A program made the translations under genes and the position numbers. Source: Apostichopus japonicus (Eukaryota > Echinodermata > Holothuroidea > Aspidochirotida > Stichopodidae). Taken from it: a stretch of 64,000 nucleotides of DNA. The DNA lies in NCBI RefSeq assembly GCF_037975245.1, contig NC_092571.1, forward strand, positions 26,304,564 through 26,368,563, given 5' to 3'. Shown piece by piece: positions 12,919-21,892 of this stretch. Numbering within the stretch: the stretch's first letter is position 1; each line of letters begins with the position of its first letter. Under the pieces are notes generated by a model that had not been told where the DNA came from, searched no databases, and saw only the letters and a list, made by a program, of their open reading frames with translations.

Positions 12919-12920
<2 letters not shown>
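12064..12920 (-). repeat. 373-bp tandem repeat with tRNA-like head
   Basis: Two full units and a truncated third, nearly identical, with period exactly 373 (tRNA-like starts at 12115, 12488 and 12861). Each holds a minus-strand tRNA-like block, then on the plus strand CGAAACCGGT (also present in the hammerhead at 13.26 kb), and a hairpin GGATCTCGA/GAGAT. The third unit stops inside the tRNA-like block where a TA run begins. Tandem monomers of this size resemble retrozyme arrays or tandem SINEs. The shared 10-mer suggests a decayed hammerhead, but the CTGANGA core is not kept (CTGATTG). Confidence 0.8.
12115..12188 (-). repeat. tRNA-like SINE head, unit 1
   Basis: On the minus strand there is an A-box-like TAGCCTAGTGG and a perfect B box GGTTCGAATCC. 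The acceptor stem pairs six of seven, and the anticodon arm forms TCCGC/GCGGG with loop GTACAGA (ACA in anticodon position). The T stem has two mismatches. It is a tRNA-derived pol III promoter, not a working tRNA gene. Second and third copies lie at 12488-12561 and 12861-12920 (truncated). Confidence 0.65.
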
Positions 12921-12947
<27 letters not shown>

Positions 12948-12952
<5 letters not shown>

Positions 12953-13023
12953 AAATGAATATGTAGCAAGTGGTATGACAGATATATATCTGTCATACCA
13001 CTTGCTACATATTCATTTCTTAT
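12948..13023. repeat. Perfect 76-bp palindrome
   Basis: Two 38-base arms are exact reverse complements with no spacer, centred between 12985 and 12986 in GATATATATC. A (TA)n run lies on its left and ordinary sequence on its right. The arms are unique within the window. Confidence 0.95.
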
Positions 13024-13159
13024 TTACGGCTTGGCTTGCCTAGAGAGTGGGTTACTCTGTGTAAAATTGTCAGATTCAAAGCGCCAGGGGTGCACTCTGT
13101 ACGATCATAAGATTTGGGTAATACGCCCTTAATGACAGTTATTCAAAGCCAATTTATTC

Positions 13160-13296
13160 GCTTTTACACACCAGTAGAGTCACTGTGGTCGAGTGGTACG
13201 GACTTCGGTTCGTGACACGAAGATCCGTGGTTCGATTCCTACCTTCGCCTGATGAGTCCCAAAAGGACGAAACCGGTCGTGAAGTGGAATTTTTCT
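13160..13296 (+). mobile_element. tRNA-headed SINE-like element with hammerhead
   Basis: An A-box match TGGTCGAGTGG lies at 13186-13196 and a perfect B box GGTTCGATTCC at 13229-13239, 32 bases apart as in a tRNA-Ser-like head. The hammerhead begins four bases after the B box. A T5 run near 13292-13296 could stop pol III. A (TA)n tract follows from 13317. The element therefore joins an internal pol III promoter to a self-cleaving RNA. The left edge is approximate and no target duplication was found. Confidence 0.65.
13243..13284 (+). ncRNA. Type I hammerhead ribozyme
   Basis: Every conserved part is present in order: stem I 5' strand CTTCGC (13243-13248), core CTGATGA (13249-13255), stem II GTCC/GGAC with loop CAAAA (13256-13268), GAA (13269-13271), stem III ACC/GGT (13272-13277), cleavage-site C (13278) and stem I 3' strand GTGAAG (13279-13284). 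Stem I has six pairs, one of them G-U. Stem III is the palindrome ACCGGT with no loop, so efficient cleavage would probably need a dimer, as for short-stem-III hammerheads of retrozymes and Penelope-like elements. The predicted cut follows C13278. Confidence 0.85.
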
Positions 13297-13315
13297 GGTG
13301 TGTTATTCTTTATTG

Positions 13316-13316
<1 letters not shown>

Positions 13317-13368
<52 letters not shown>
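13317..13368. repeat. (TA)n microsatellite
   Basis: About 50 bases of TA directly downstream of the hammerhead-bearing element; possibly an expanded tail of that element. Confidence 0.9.
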
Positions 13369-13371
<3 letters not shown>

Positions 13372-14011
13372 AAAAGAAATACCAGCGCCAATCTATGGTT
13401 TCCTTTACAGGAAGGAATTCGCCGTTTAGTTCAACCACCTGAAGGACTCATCGCGCCGAAATACAAACCACGACCTCAACTGACGACATCTAGGTACACG
13501 ATCATTTCTTTTGATATGAAGGTCGTAATAAGTGGTCTTACTTTGTGCAATTAACAATTACTTCTACATCAATCGTAATGGAAAATAATTTAAAAAGCTC
13601 GATTCGTAGCAACAGTCTGCAATATTTAATTATATTTTGTTATTTGTGACGAAAGTTTATCATGAGCGAAAGCAGATGGAATGTTTCGTCATTAAAACTA
13701 GACGTTATTATCAGAGTGTGTAAAAGAACACGTAAACTTTAAATATAATATAGTATGTTGGTAAACAGTTATTGCAATAAATACTATAATACTCAATTAA
13801 AAGTCATCCATAAAAGAACCAAACGACTTAACTGATCAACCAGTATAATTGTGTAATAGCCTTAATTAAAACAGATTGGTGATGATAGAGTGGTTTTGTA
13901 AATGCATCCATTTGTAGCCCAGTTTGCTGAATTTCGTACGGTCTCTTATTTTAATGTTTTCAAAGTGTTGTGAATATATTCATACCTTTCAGAATTAAAT
14001 GAGTTATGCAT
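13369..14011. other. Upstream region of Ig gene, no gene seen
   Basis: No clear promoter element was recognised. The open frame crossing 13252-13554 is a readthrough of the TA tract and is not supported. Confidence 0.5.
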
Positions 14012-14111
14012 ATGTCATGCCAATCTTCTTTTCTTGCTCTTAGGATTCTATATCAGGCATTAATAATGATGCAATTGGTTGGTTTGTGTTGTGGTCCAAC
14101 AGGGAACACAG
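14012..14111 (+). CDS. Exon 1, candidate signal peptide
   Basis: Reads MSCQSSFLALRILYQALI and continues MMQLVGLCCGPTGNT, a hydrophobic stretch ending in small polar residues, then donor GTGAGA. It ends in phase 1 as exon 2 requires. An internal ATG pair at 14066 is an alternative start. An upstream out-of-frame ATG begins at 13999. A possible acceptor (CTCTTAG, ending at 14043) within it leaves open that the real exon is shorter. Confidence 0.4.
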
Positions 14112-17100
14112 GTGAGATAGTAACTTAACAGTATTAATCTTTATTAAAAGTAACGAATTTTTCTTGGGATAGCGTACGGTTGCATATGTGATGAGCTCCA
14201 AAGTTTGACTGTGTATGGGGTGGCGGCACCAGAAATTCAAAGGGGGTGGGGAAGGGGTTGTGTGAGTGTAGGGGAGCAAACAGTTTTGGGAGGACAACAA
14301 ACGTACACCTATAAAGTGCACATCAGGACAAAAATGGCATTCTCTTTCACATCTCTTTAATGTATCTCAGTGGGGCCGGGGGGCAGGCTCAGGAAGCTAT
14401 ACAATTTCGTTGTAATGTTTTTCAAAGCCCCTATGGGGGCCTCAAGAATGTGCAGCAGATTGTTATCCTGATATTAAGCAAACAAAGAAACGTGGATGTA
14501 AGGGATAGTCATTTTGATTTTACGGCAGCCCTTTGTGGGCATGGGGGAGGGGACGGGGATATGCCCCTTGGTACCACCACTGTGTATGAATGCAGGATTG
14601 GGAGGTAAAGGGAATTGGAGGTAGGTATATAGGTTAGCGAGATTAATCACTTACGCTGCACTTCAGGAGAAAGGTGAGGAAACTTGGATCATTTTCATCA
14701 ATCATATTTTTCATTGTTTTGTATCATAATTGAATGAACGTTTTATTTTGCTACCATCAACATATATAATTCTATACTTACACACTGAGAAGTCCTACCA
14801 TTAAAGAATGCATTACTTGTCCGTGTATCATTTCTGAAGCCATAGTTATCACTCTAACGTAATATACTCATGAAAAAAAACACATGACAGAATGAGTCAG
14901 ATGATTGGTAAATATAGCCTAAGCATAGCCTTGCTGGAACAGTTAGCATTGAGTCCGAATTATCCATTAACCATGTTTATGATTGATAAACAAGGGAAAC
15001 TTCGACCGATAACAAGGTTTATCAACTTATTAAGCATTTGCCTTTCCATACAAAACGTGCGAAATATACTTATTTATAGATTGTCTGACAACACAAAGCG
15101 TCCTGTTGGGAAGTCAAGGAATCATCAGATGCCGACTTTTCGAAGACAGTACACGTTTCTACTGGTACGATACGAATAATGAAGGAGGCGATACTCTATT
15201 GATCAAATTGGAGAACGGAAGAGTCAGAGGAACAGGATATATGTCTGATGAATTCAACATAGACAGTGATGGCTCGTTGATTATCAACTCAGTAACAGTT
15301 CAGCACGAGAGAGTATTTCATTTTAAAAGTGTGAATAGCAACTTGATTCCAAGCACCAATGACATAACAGTTATTGTATATGGTAGGTATTTACTACTAC
15401 TACATCGTCTCCCAGTCGCATTTGTCACGTTTTACTTACTAATTATAACTTGATACATGTTTAATATAATTCCTCATATCAATTATTGGCAGGACAATAT
15501 TGGTGCAGCTCAAAAGCATTAATGTATAAGGGCTTATTTACTTTAAAATAGCGCTTTGCACAGTGAATACGTTTGTGAGTAATTTCCATATATAGTATGA
15601 CCTATGTCAGCGTACAATATGCAAGTGAGCGAGTGAGGGAGTTAGTGAATAAGAAAGTAAGAAAAATGTAACGACAATATATCAGACAAGCTATGGCGGT
15701 TGCACTCAGAGAGATATAAAATGCTGTGTCAAAAATAGTACTGTCATAAATCATAGAGAAAACTGTATGCATCTGCGCACAAGGCACACGTCCTGCATTT
15801 ATATTAAAAAGCGAAATCGCCATTCGTTCCAGCTTTAAGAAGTTTAATTGGACAAATTGGGTTCTGATTCCTAATTTCAATAATTCAGTTAGATATTCCG
15901 TGCAATAAATAACAATACATTTCTTGGTCATTCACAATAACTCCAGACAAGTCAAGTTTATGAATTCGTTTCGCAGTTGAACCAATCGAACCAATCCCGG
16001 TAATTACAGAGTGCCTGGGTAAACCTGATTGCATCATAAAAGGAAATTTAGATGGAGTCATCTCGTGTGTCCATCACAACACAAGACCAGCAGCAACAAT
16101 ATCGTGGTTCATGAGAGATGGGATTCACGACATACCACTGAACTCCACCACAAGTCAGACACTTTCTGCAGACTTGATTTCTTTTTCTGTAACCTCAGAG
16201 ATGGCCATAAGTAAAATACCCCTTCTTGTCAATATGCAGTCCTTGGTTTTACTTGTGTGCAAGTCTCACAACCCATATTCTGTGGTACAAGAATCCAATA
16301 GCAAAGTATTGCTTGATCTCTCTCAAAATGACCATTTCGAAAAGCAACCAGATCTTCCAGGAGATCCAGTTTACGCTATTCAAAACCAAGACTTGGTAAT
16401 AGAGTGCCCATTAACCATTGCTGAAGATTCAATCGTTATGTGGATGGCCAAATCACTTGAAACAAAAAACAGTGGTTACCTAATATATTCCGCTTATAGT
16501 GTTTTTCCGTCAGTGGACACCGATGAGCAATTCAGTCTCGACAAAAGCAGTGACTTAGTCATCTCACAAGTTGGATTACATCACGAAGGGCTGTATGCAT
16601 GTGTCAAAAGCACGGGAAACACTACAAAATCATTTCTGCAGCGTGTTGAAGTAATAGGTAGGTAACATATTTGTGTTGTTTACTGTTTCCGTTATTTATC
16701 ATCTGCACCATTTTCCAAATTGTTCAAACATTTACAAAATTAGAATCTATCAAGAAAAATATAAATTACAGTTCTTTAATCTTTACTCAGAGTTACAGAA
16801 TAATGTTTAGTGTTTGTAGAACGAGGGAATGCTGTATCACGGACATCGATACCACATAAAGAAATGTAGATAATGTTTTAATTCTAGTTTAGAGGAATTT
16901 AATTTACTTATTAATTTTGAAGATCTATCATTGTCAATGTATATCTTTTACCAAAGTATAACATCCATTAATATCAAAGCAGATACGAACATGTTCTATG
17001 TCTATGATAATTTGTTTGTTAAGAGTATATGGTCTGATTCGTTGAGATATACACCGGTTTAATATTGTAGCAACCTTAATTTCCAGATAGATATGGCCAG

Positions 17101-18852
17101 ATATACTTTGCTGGTTTTAATTTGCTTTATCAGTCATGCAGTATAATGCATTGGCATATGATATGCTATTAAGGAAGGTTTGGTGCAGGTTTGAACAGGA
17201 TTTGGCATGGTGATGACAACTAGCTTTTTTTTCTTTTTACAGTTCAACCTACACCACCAAAAGTCTTGGTTGAAGGTTGCAACCTTTTTGAACCATGTAG
17301 TTTCCATATTACCGAAACAAAAACCATTACATGTAAAGTGAATGGAGTTCATCCTAAGGTGGAACTCATGATAAAATCCCTTTCAACCAATCTTGCGGTA
17401 ATTAAAACTGAGGTATCAACCTATGAAGAAGAGGGGCTGTTTTACACTAGCATTCAAGGAGACGTGATTGTGGTGGAAGCTAGCTGTCAAGAGAATGGGA
17501 CTATCATTTGCCAAGCTGTGGGACCGGCTGCCAACGTCTTTAAATCAGACGTTCATATCACAATATCATCTCGTAAGTATAACGTTGTTCTATAATACGT
17601 TATTTCGTTGTATCTATACTATTAACCAGAGAGCCAAAATGTGATGTGATTCCTTGTCACACTTTATGTCACTTATTTAAAGATATTTGGATACGAACCT
17701 CCACGTCTACTATCAAGGTTATCCTAGATTTGCTTTTGGATTTATCATGTTAAATGATATTAAAACGTTTATACCCAAAAGGACATTTGATATACATAAC
17801 GAGAACTTCACGATTAATTTACAGTAGCTCAATTTACCTTTTGCAAATTGACCTAAACCACTTATCATGGGTCACACACCATTTCACTCTGTCAAAGATG
17901 TTGCATGGCCAAAACTGTCCAATACCATGCATGACCAAACTCCTGCGATATTGACACTGGCAACATTTCTTGCTTTGCACCTAACTTCAATAACATATTA
18001 ATTAAGTATAGGATTGATTCAGACATCTTAATTTAATATTTGCTTAAATAAGACAAGAAATCTTGTTGAAGCCCATATTTAAGCAATGTAGTGTTAACAT
18101 GACTACCTCTTTCAAATGCTATTCCACATAAGTATTGACAGCCAAAACTCACAGAGATATCACCCAAGTTAAATCTAACAGTGTAAGAACAGTCTAAGAG
18201 AAATAACTATTACTATAGTGCAACGGATTTCATGCTTTCACTGCATGATGACCTCTGACCTATTATTATGTTATTGCTGTACTCGATCTGAAGGTAGCGT
18301 ACGCCTGCTTGATGTAAACACTAAATCGCCAAAGTAATGTCCTTAAGTCTACATAGAAGTCATCTGACTAACTAAACGCTACCCATCACTGGATAGCTGG
18401 ATTCACCACTGATTGCCATTGATGAATTTCTTGTTTCGCAGATAGGGAAAAGTGTCCTCAGACTTCAGCTGCTCCTTTTCCTGCTGACAAAGCAGTGCAG
18501 ACCAGCCCAACACATATACCAATTCTGACGATTGTTGTAGCAATCCTCTTTATCGGTAAGTTTGCGATTCTATTACAAGTCAAGTCAAATCACAAGTAAT
18601 ATGATTTTTTGCCGCTAATTGCAAGTCAAACTTCCAAGCAATTTATTAAGTCACACTATAAGTATAGGCAAAGAAACACCTAACTGTCTAAGGCACAACC
18701 AAATTAAATAGGCCTAAAGTAACGTGGCTCCGGAAGATGGCTTGCATCAGTGTAGTTCAGCTACATTGATATCTAACAAAAGTAATAATCAAGCAAGTAG
18801 ATTGAACAATTGAAATTTATATGATATCAGACACCCTCCCTCCTCTCGCAAT

Positions 18853-18891
<39 letters not shown>

Positions 18892-20940
18892 TATGGTAAA
18901 CTAACAAAAGAGGCAGTTTGTTTAGTAATTATGTACAATTTCATTTACTGGGAAGCCGGTGGTAGTGCGAAGTCACCGGAAGCTGCAGCATTGTTCTAGA
19001 AAAATATATTTAAAGACAACAGAAAGAGGATTCCATTTAACGTTCTATGGAATTTATCCCAAAGTCATAGTGGGGTCCAGGCGCTGACGAAGTAGAGAGT
19101 TTCAATATTTCTTGTTGATTCGTAGAGAGTTTATAGTACAAATACACATGTCTGATAGAGTAATCTGATTTCTCTGGAATGTATTCGAAAGCGCTGATTG
19201 AGTGATGCCCTGCTTCTTTAGCATTTTGGTTAATATTCGTTATTCTCTCCTAATTCACCATCTAAATATGCCTCCGATTGCACCATTTGTCGTCTAAAGA
19301 TTTATAAATTTACACTTCTGCTGACCAAACGCCTTCGACAACCCTTTCGTATCCACGGATAATTTGCAGTGTGATTAGAATTACGCAACGGGTGATTGTC
19401 ACCTAGTGATTTTATATTTAAAGGGACTGGTATATACGCCTCGGTATATTTGTTTTGTAGTTTTCTAAAGTTCTTAAAAAATCGTTGTTAATCAAGTGAA
19501 TGATTAAAGTCTCAAGGTGTGTTTGTCAAATTTAAACTTCGACCTTTCCAGCTTACTGCCCTAAAAGCTCAGTGAAAATAACAACGTTCTATGCAATTTT
19601 CATATTAATAATCATTATTTTTATTGAGTTATCTATCGTTAAACATTTTGAGCTGAATAAATTCGCCAGAATTTTTAATAAGTCCGTAGATTCTACAAAC
19701 TTCATTCAAAATTTGCAAGCCCCCGCCTAACAGCTCATTCGCCAATCAAATCTCTCTGTTTTGTTTACGGCCGTTAGTCTGTGTGCTAGCCTGTGTTAGG
19801 TCCATATTTGAATAGTATCTTTCTTTCGGTCGTACCAATGAAGCTTGCGAAATTGTGTCATTTCAGACGTGTTTTCAGACGTTCCCCCTTGAAACTGGGT
19901 CAAAAAAGTGGACGATTCGAGTATATGTATAGGTTACATTTTGTGTAGTGATTTTACGGTAAATCGTTTGCGCCATTAGGGCAACAGAAAATAAATTTCT
20001 TTCTTTCGATTGCGACAGCTTTTCTCCGTTAAACCCACCTGGTCAGAATGCATTTAGAATAAGAAACATTGAATCTGCTTCGGAAGTTTTTTATCCGAAA
20101 TTCATCAAGAAACACACATTGAGACTTTAAGATATTTGTCGAGTTGTCAAGCTACATGCAACGCATCAACTCAGCAATTTATCAAACCTTTGTCAGAATG
20201 TCTCGTTTGAGCAACTTTCAACTTGTCTTTCTTTCATTATAGCGTTCATCATAGCGATTATAGCGTTCATTATAGTCATCAAATATTATGCAAAGCGGAA
20301 CTGGCATATCCATGTAAGTATATAGGTCCTTGCGTCTTTTAATGGGAACATTTTCGATACAGATTGTTACGACTATATTGCATAGTTCTACACTCGTGCA
20401 ACAAGTTTTCGGAACAACCTCACGTGTTCCACCATGTTATCTCGACACATCGTTTCAGAGTATGGGAATTTCAACAGGCGTCAAGTTTAATTTGGCCATG
20501 TGTCAACGTTTCGTGCAATTATAACACAACTAAAAGTAGGCAGGATTCCCCGCCCACCCCACCCAACCCTGCCCCTTTCCTCTTGAGATGAGAATTTGAC
20601 ATGTGTTCATTCAGTTGAAGGAACATGTGTGTTTTTCATTGGTCAATAAATAAAATGTCAATAGTTTGTAAGAATGTTTTCCAATTTGACTAGGAGAATA
20701 ATTCCAAATGGAGTTGGAGGACAAAACTCTGTTATTATAGCGATAACCAATATATCATGGAGCATAAGGAAAGTAATGGAATAGAGAAGGGTGGTAGAAA
20801 GGTGAATGTTATTGAACTTACATCTTACGACAAAACTCTTTGCAATGATCTCTTAATAACGATCTCTTATTAAGTTCAGGTGATTTCTTGTTTCCTTTCA
20901 GATGCAAGCTGTACCAGTTACAGAAATGAGTGACTTATGA
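14012..20940 (+). CDS. Four-Ig-domain type I membrane protein, seven exons
   Basis: Exons 14012-14111, 15080-15382, 15977-16657, 17243-17572, 18442-18555, 20243-20313 and 20902-20940 have GT-AG borders and phases 1,1,1,1,1,0, summing to 1638 nt (545 residues plus stop). Order: signal-like segment, V-like Ig, C-like Ig, V-like Ig, C-like Ig, short stalk, transmembrane helix (about 497-522) and a 23-residue basic tail without ITIM or ITAM. Alternating V and C domains recall nectin, butyrophilin or B7-like surface proteins, but no specific family is claimed. Both C-like domains carry an extra C-x5-C pair before the B strand. Likely role: cell-surface recognition or adhesion. The first exon is the least certain; all others are well supported. 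Confidence 0.8.
15080..15382 (+). CDS. Exon 2, V-like Ig domain lacking the second cysteine
   Basis: 101 codons, phase 1-1. B strand GIIRC and C strand FYWYD are clear, and the E-F region reads SLIINSVTVQHERVFHF. The usual DxGxYxC is HERVFHF, so both tyrosine and cysteine are replaced by phenylalanine and the B-strand cysteine has no canonical partner. The acceptor TATTTATAG has a weak pyrimidine tract; the donor is GTAGGT. Confidence 0.8.
15977..16657 (+). CDS. Exon 3, C-like plus V-like Ig domains in one exon
   Basis: 227 codons, phase 1-1, acceptor TTTCGCAG and donor GTAGGT. First domain (about residues 135-245): ECLGKPDC, B strand GVISC, C strand TISWFMRDG and F strand LVLLVCKS. Second domain: LVIEC, VMWMAK and HEGLYACV, all Ig landmarks present. 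No intron separates the domains, unlike the usual one exon per domain. Several NxS/NxT sites suit an extracellular protein. Confidence 0.88.
17243..17572 (+). CDS. Exon 4, C-like Ig domain
   Basis: 110 codons, phase 1-1, acceptor TTCTTTTTACAG and donor GTAAGT. GCNLFEPC gives the same C-x5-C pair as in exon 3, then B strand TITCKV and F strand GTIICQAVG. The core tryptophan is absent (VELMIKS at that place), which is tolerated in some C2 domains. An additional cysteine occurs in EASCQENG. Confidence 0.85.
17573..18441 (+). other. Intron 4, nothing seen
   Basis: An 869-base AT-rich intron between the last Ig exon and the stalk exon. No repeat boundary or extra exon was recognised. Confidence 0.7.
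18442..18555 (+). CDS. Exon 5, stalk and start of transmembrane helix
   Basis: 38 codons, phase 1-1. A Pro/Ala/Ser/Thr-rich stalk (CPQTSAAPFPADK) leads into IPILTIVVAILFI. The donor is GTAAGT. The helix is interrupted by the intron and completed by exon 6. Confidence 0.82.
18855..18889. repeat. (TA)n microsatellite in intron 5
   Basis: A short pure TA tract within the intron; no function inferred. Confidence 0.9.
19508..20126 (+). mobile_element. TTAA-flanked MITE, copy 1
   Basis: TTAA at 19504-19507 and 20127-20130 flank inverted ends AGTCTCAAGGTGTGTTTG and its near reverse complement. Two relatives lie at 27897-28973 (inverted) and 52027-52532. TTAA target sites with ends starting AG fit Kolobok-type non-autonomous elements. 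It sits in intron 5 of the Ig gene, so it does not interrupt coding sequence. No coding capacity. Confidence 0.85.
20243..20313 (+). CDS. Exon 6, transmembrane helix end and stop-transfer
   Basis: Reads AFIIAIIAFIIVI then KYYAKRNWHIH: the second half of the helix and a basic inner flank. 71 nt, phase 1 to 0, donor GTAAGT. The exon has an internal near-repeat (GCGTTCAT twice), suggesting the helix was lengthened by a small duplication. Confidence 0.82.
20902..20940 (+). CDS. Exon 7, end of cytoplasmic tail
   Basis: Acceptor TTCCTTTCAG, then MQAVPVTEMSDL and TGA at 20938-20940. The tail has no tyrosine, so no ITIM, ITAM or switch motif. If it signals it would need a partner, or the protein may act as a ligand or adhesion molecule. 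Confidence 0.78.
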   Translation: MQAVPVTEMSDL

Positions 20941-20968
20941 AACGCCGATACGTCTACACTGTTCCGAC

Positions 20969-21884
20969 CAGTGGCGTAGCCAGGATTTTTCCAGTGGTGG
21001 GGGGGGGGGCGCTGTGGGCGATGGGGCGCTGGGGGCTTGACCATTTCCTGGGAGGGGGTTGACGCGCAGCGTACAACCATTTTTTAGCTAAAAATGCCTC
21101 CTATATTTTTTGTGAGTTTGATACCGGCATTGACATTTTTCGACAAATCTGCAAATTGCGCGTGGAAAATAAGGAAAGATTGACTGGGCTTTCAGCCAGG
21201 TAACATACTAAAATGACCAAACTATATGTCAAACTGACATCAAAGATTGCGTCTTTAATATTATTAGTGTGATAGACCGATTGGACGGTAGTTCTCAGCA
21301 ATAGTATTGTCTCCTTTCTTTATTTTTTTTAGCGGTTTTAAGAGCATCAGGGTACGTCCCAGAAGTGAAAACCCGAGTATCAATGCAATGACGCGAGCAA
21401 TGATGTGAGAAATCTGTCTGATGTCAGCATTTTTTACCTTTTAACATCTTCTTTGGCATTCCAGTACCTGGAAATCACCTTTCTATAAGGGTATAGTATA
21501 GATCACAAGCTTGTTTGATCAGTTAATGTGCACTGGTTACAAGATCCTGATTGGCTGTTTGTATTAGTAATTATTTTTATGTTAGGGATTAGGTTTATTA
21601 AAAAAAAAGAGAAACAAAAGCAAAGTTTGCCCGAACAGTCGAACACACAGATTCAGTAGTAAACATTATGTGTGTTGTAGTCTTGAAGAGCAATATTTAT
21701 ATAATTTGACGGTCGTTAACATGCGTTTTCAGTACAATGCGACTACTGTAGATGTCTTCTCGGCCTATGCGCTATGTCACGTCATGTATTATCAGCAACA
21801 ATAGCCTACTGCCGGTCCGCCGGTCAAATAGCCTACTGCCGGCTGTCGCCCACACGCCCCCCCCCCCCCGTGGCTACGCCACTG
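20969..21884 (+). mobile_element. hAT-type non-autonomous element in the Ig 3' region
   Basis: Ends CAGTGGCGTAGCCA and TGGCTACGCCACTG are inverted. Flanks GTTCCGAC (20961-20968) and GTTCCAAC (21885-21892) are an 8-bp target duplication with one change. A G-run lies about 30 bases in from the left end and a C-run about 15 bases in from the right. No transposase frame. It begins 29 bases after the Ig stop codon, inside the presumed 3' UTR. Confidence 0.85.
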
Positions 21885-21892
21885 GTTCCAAC

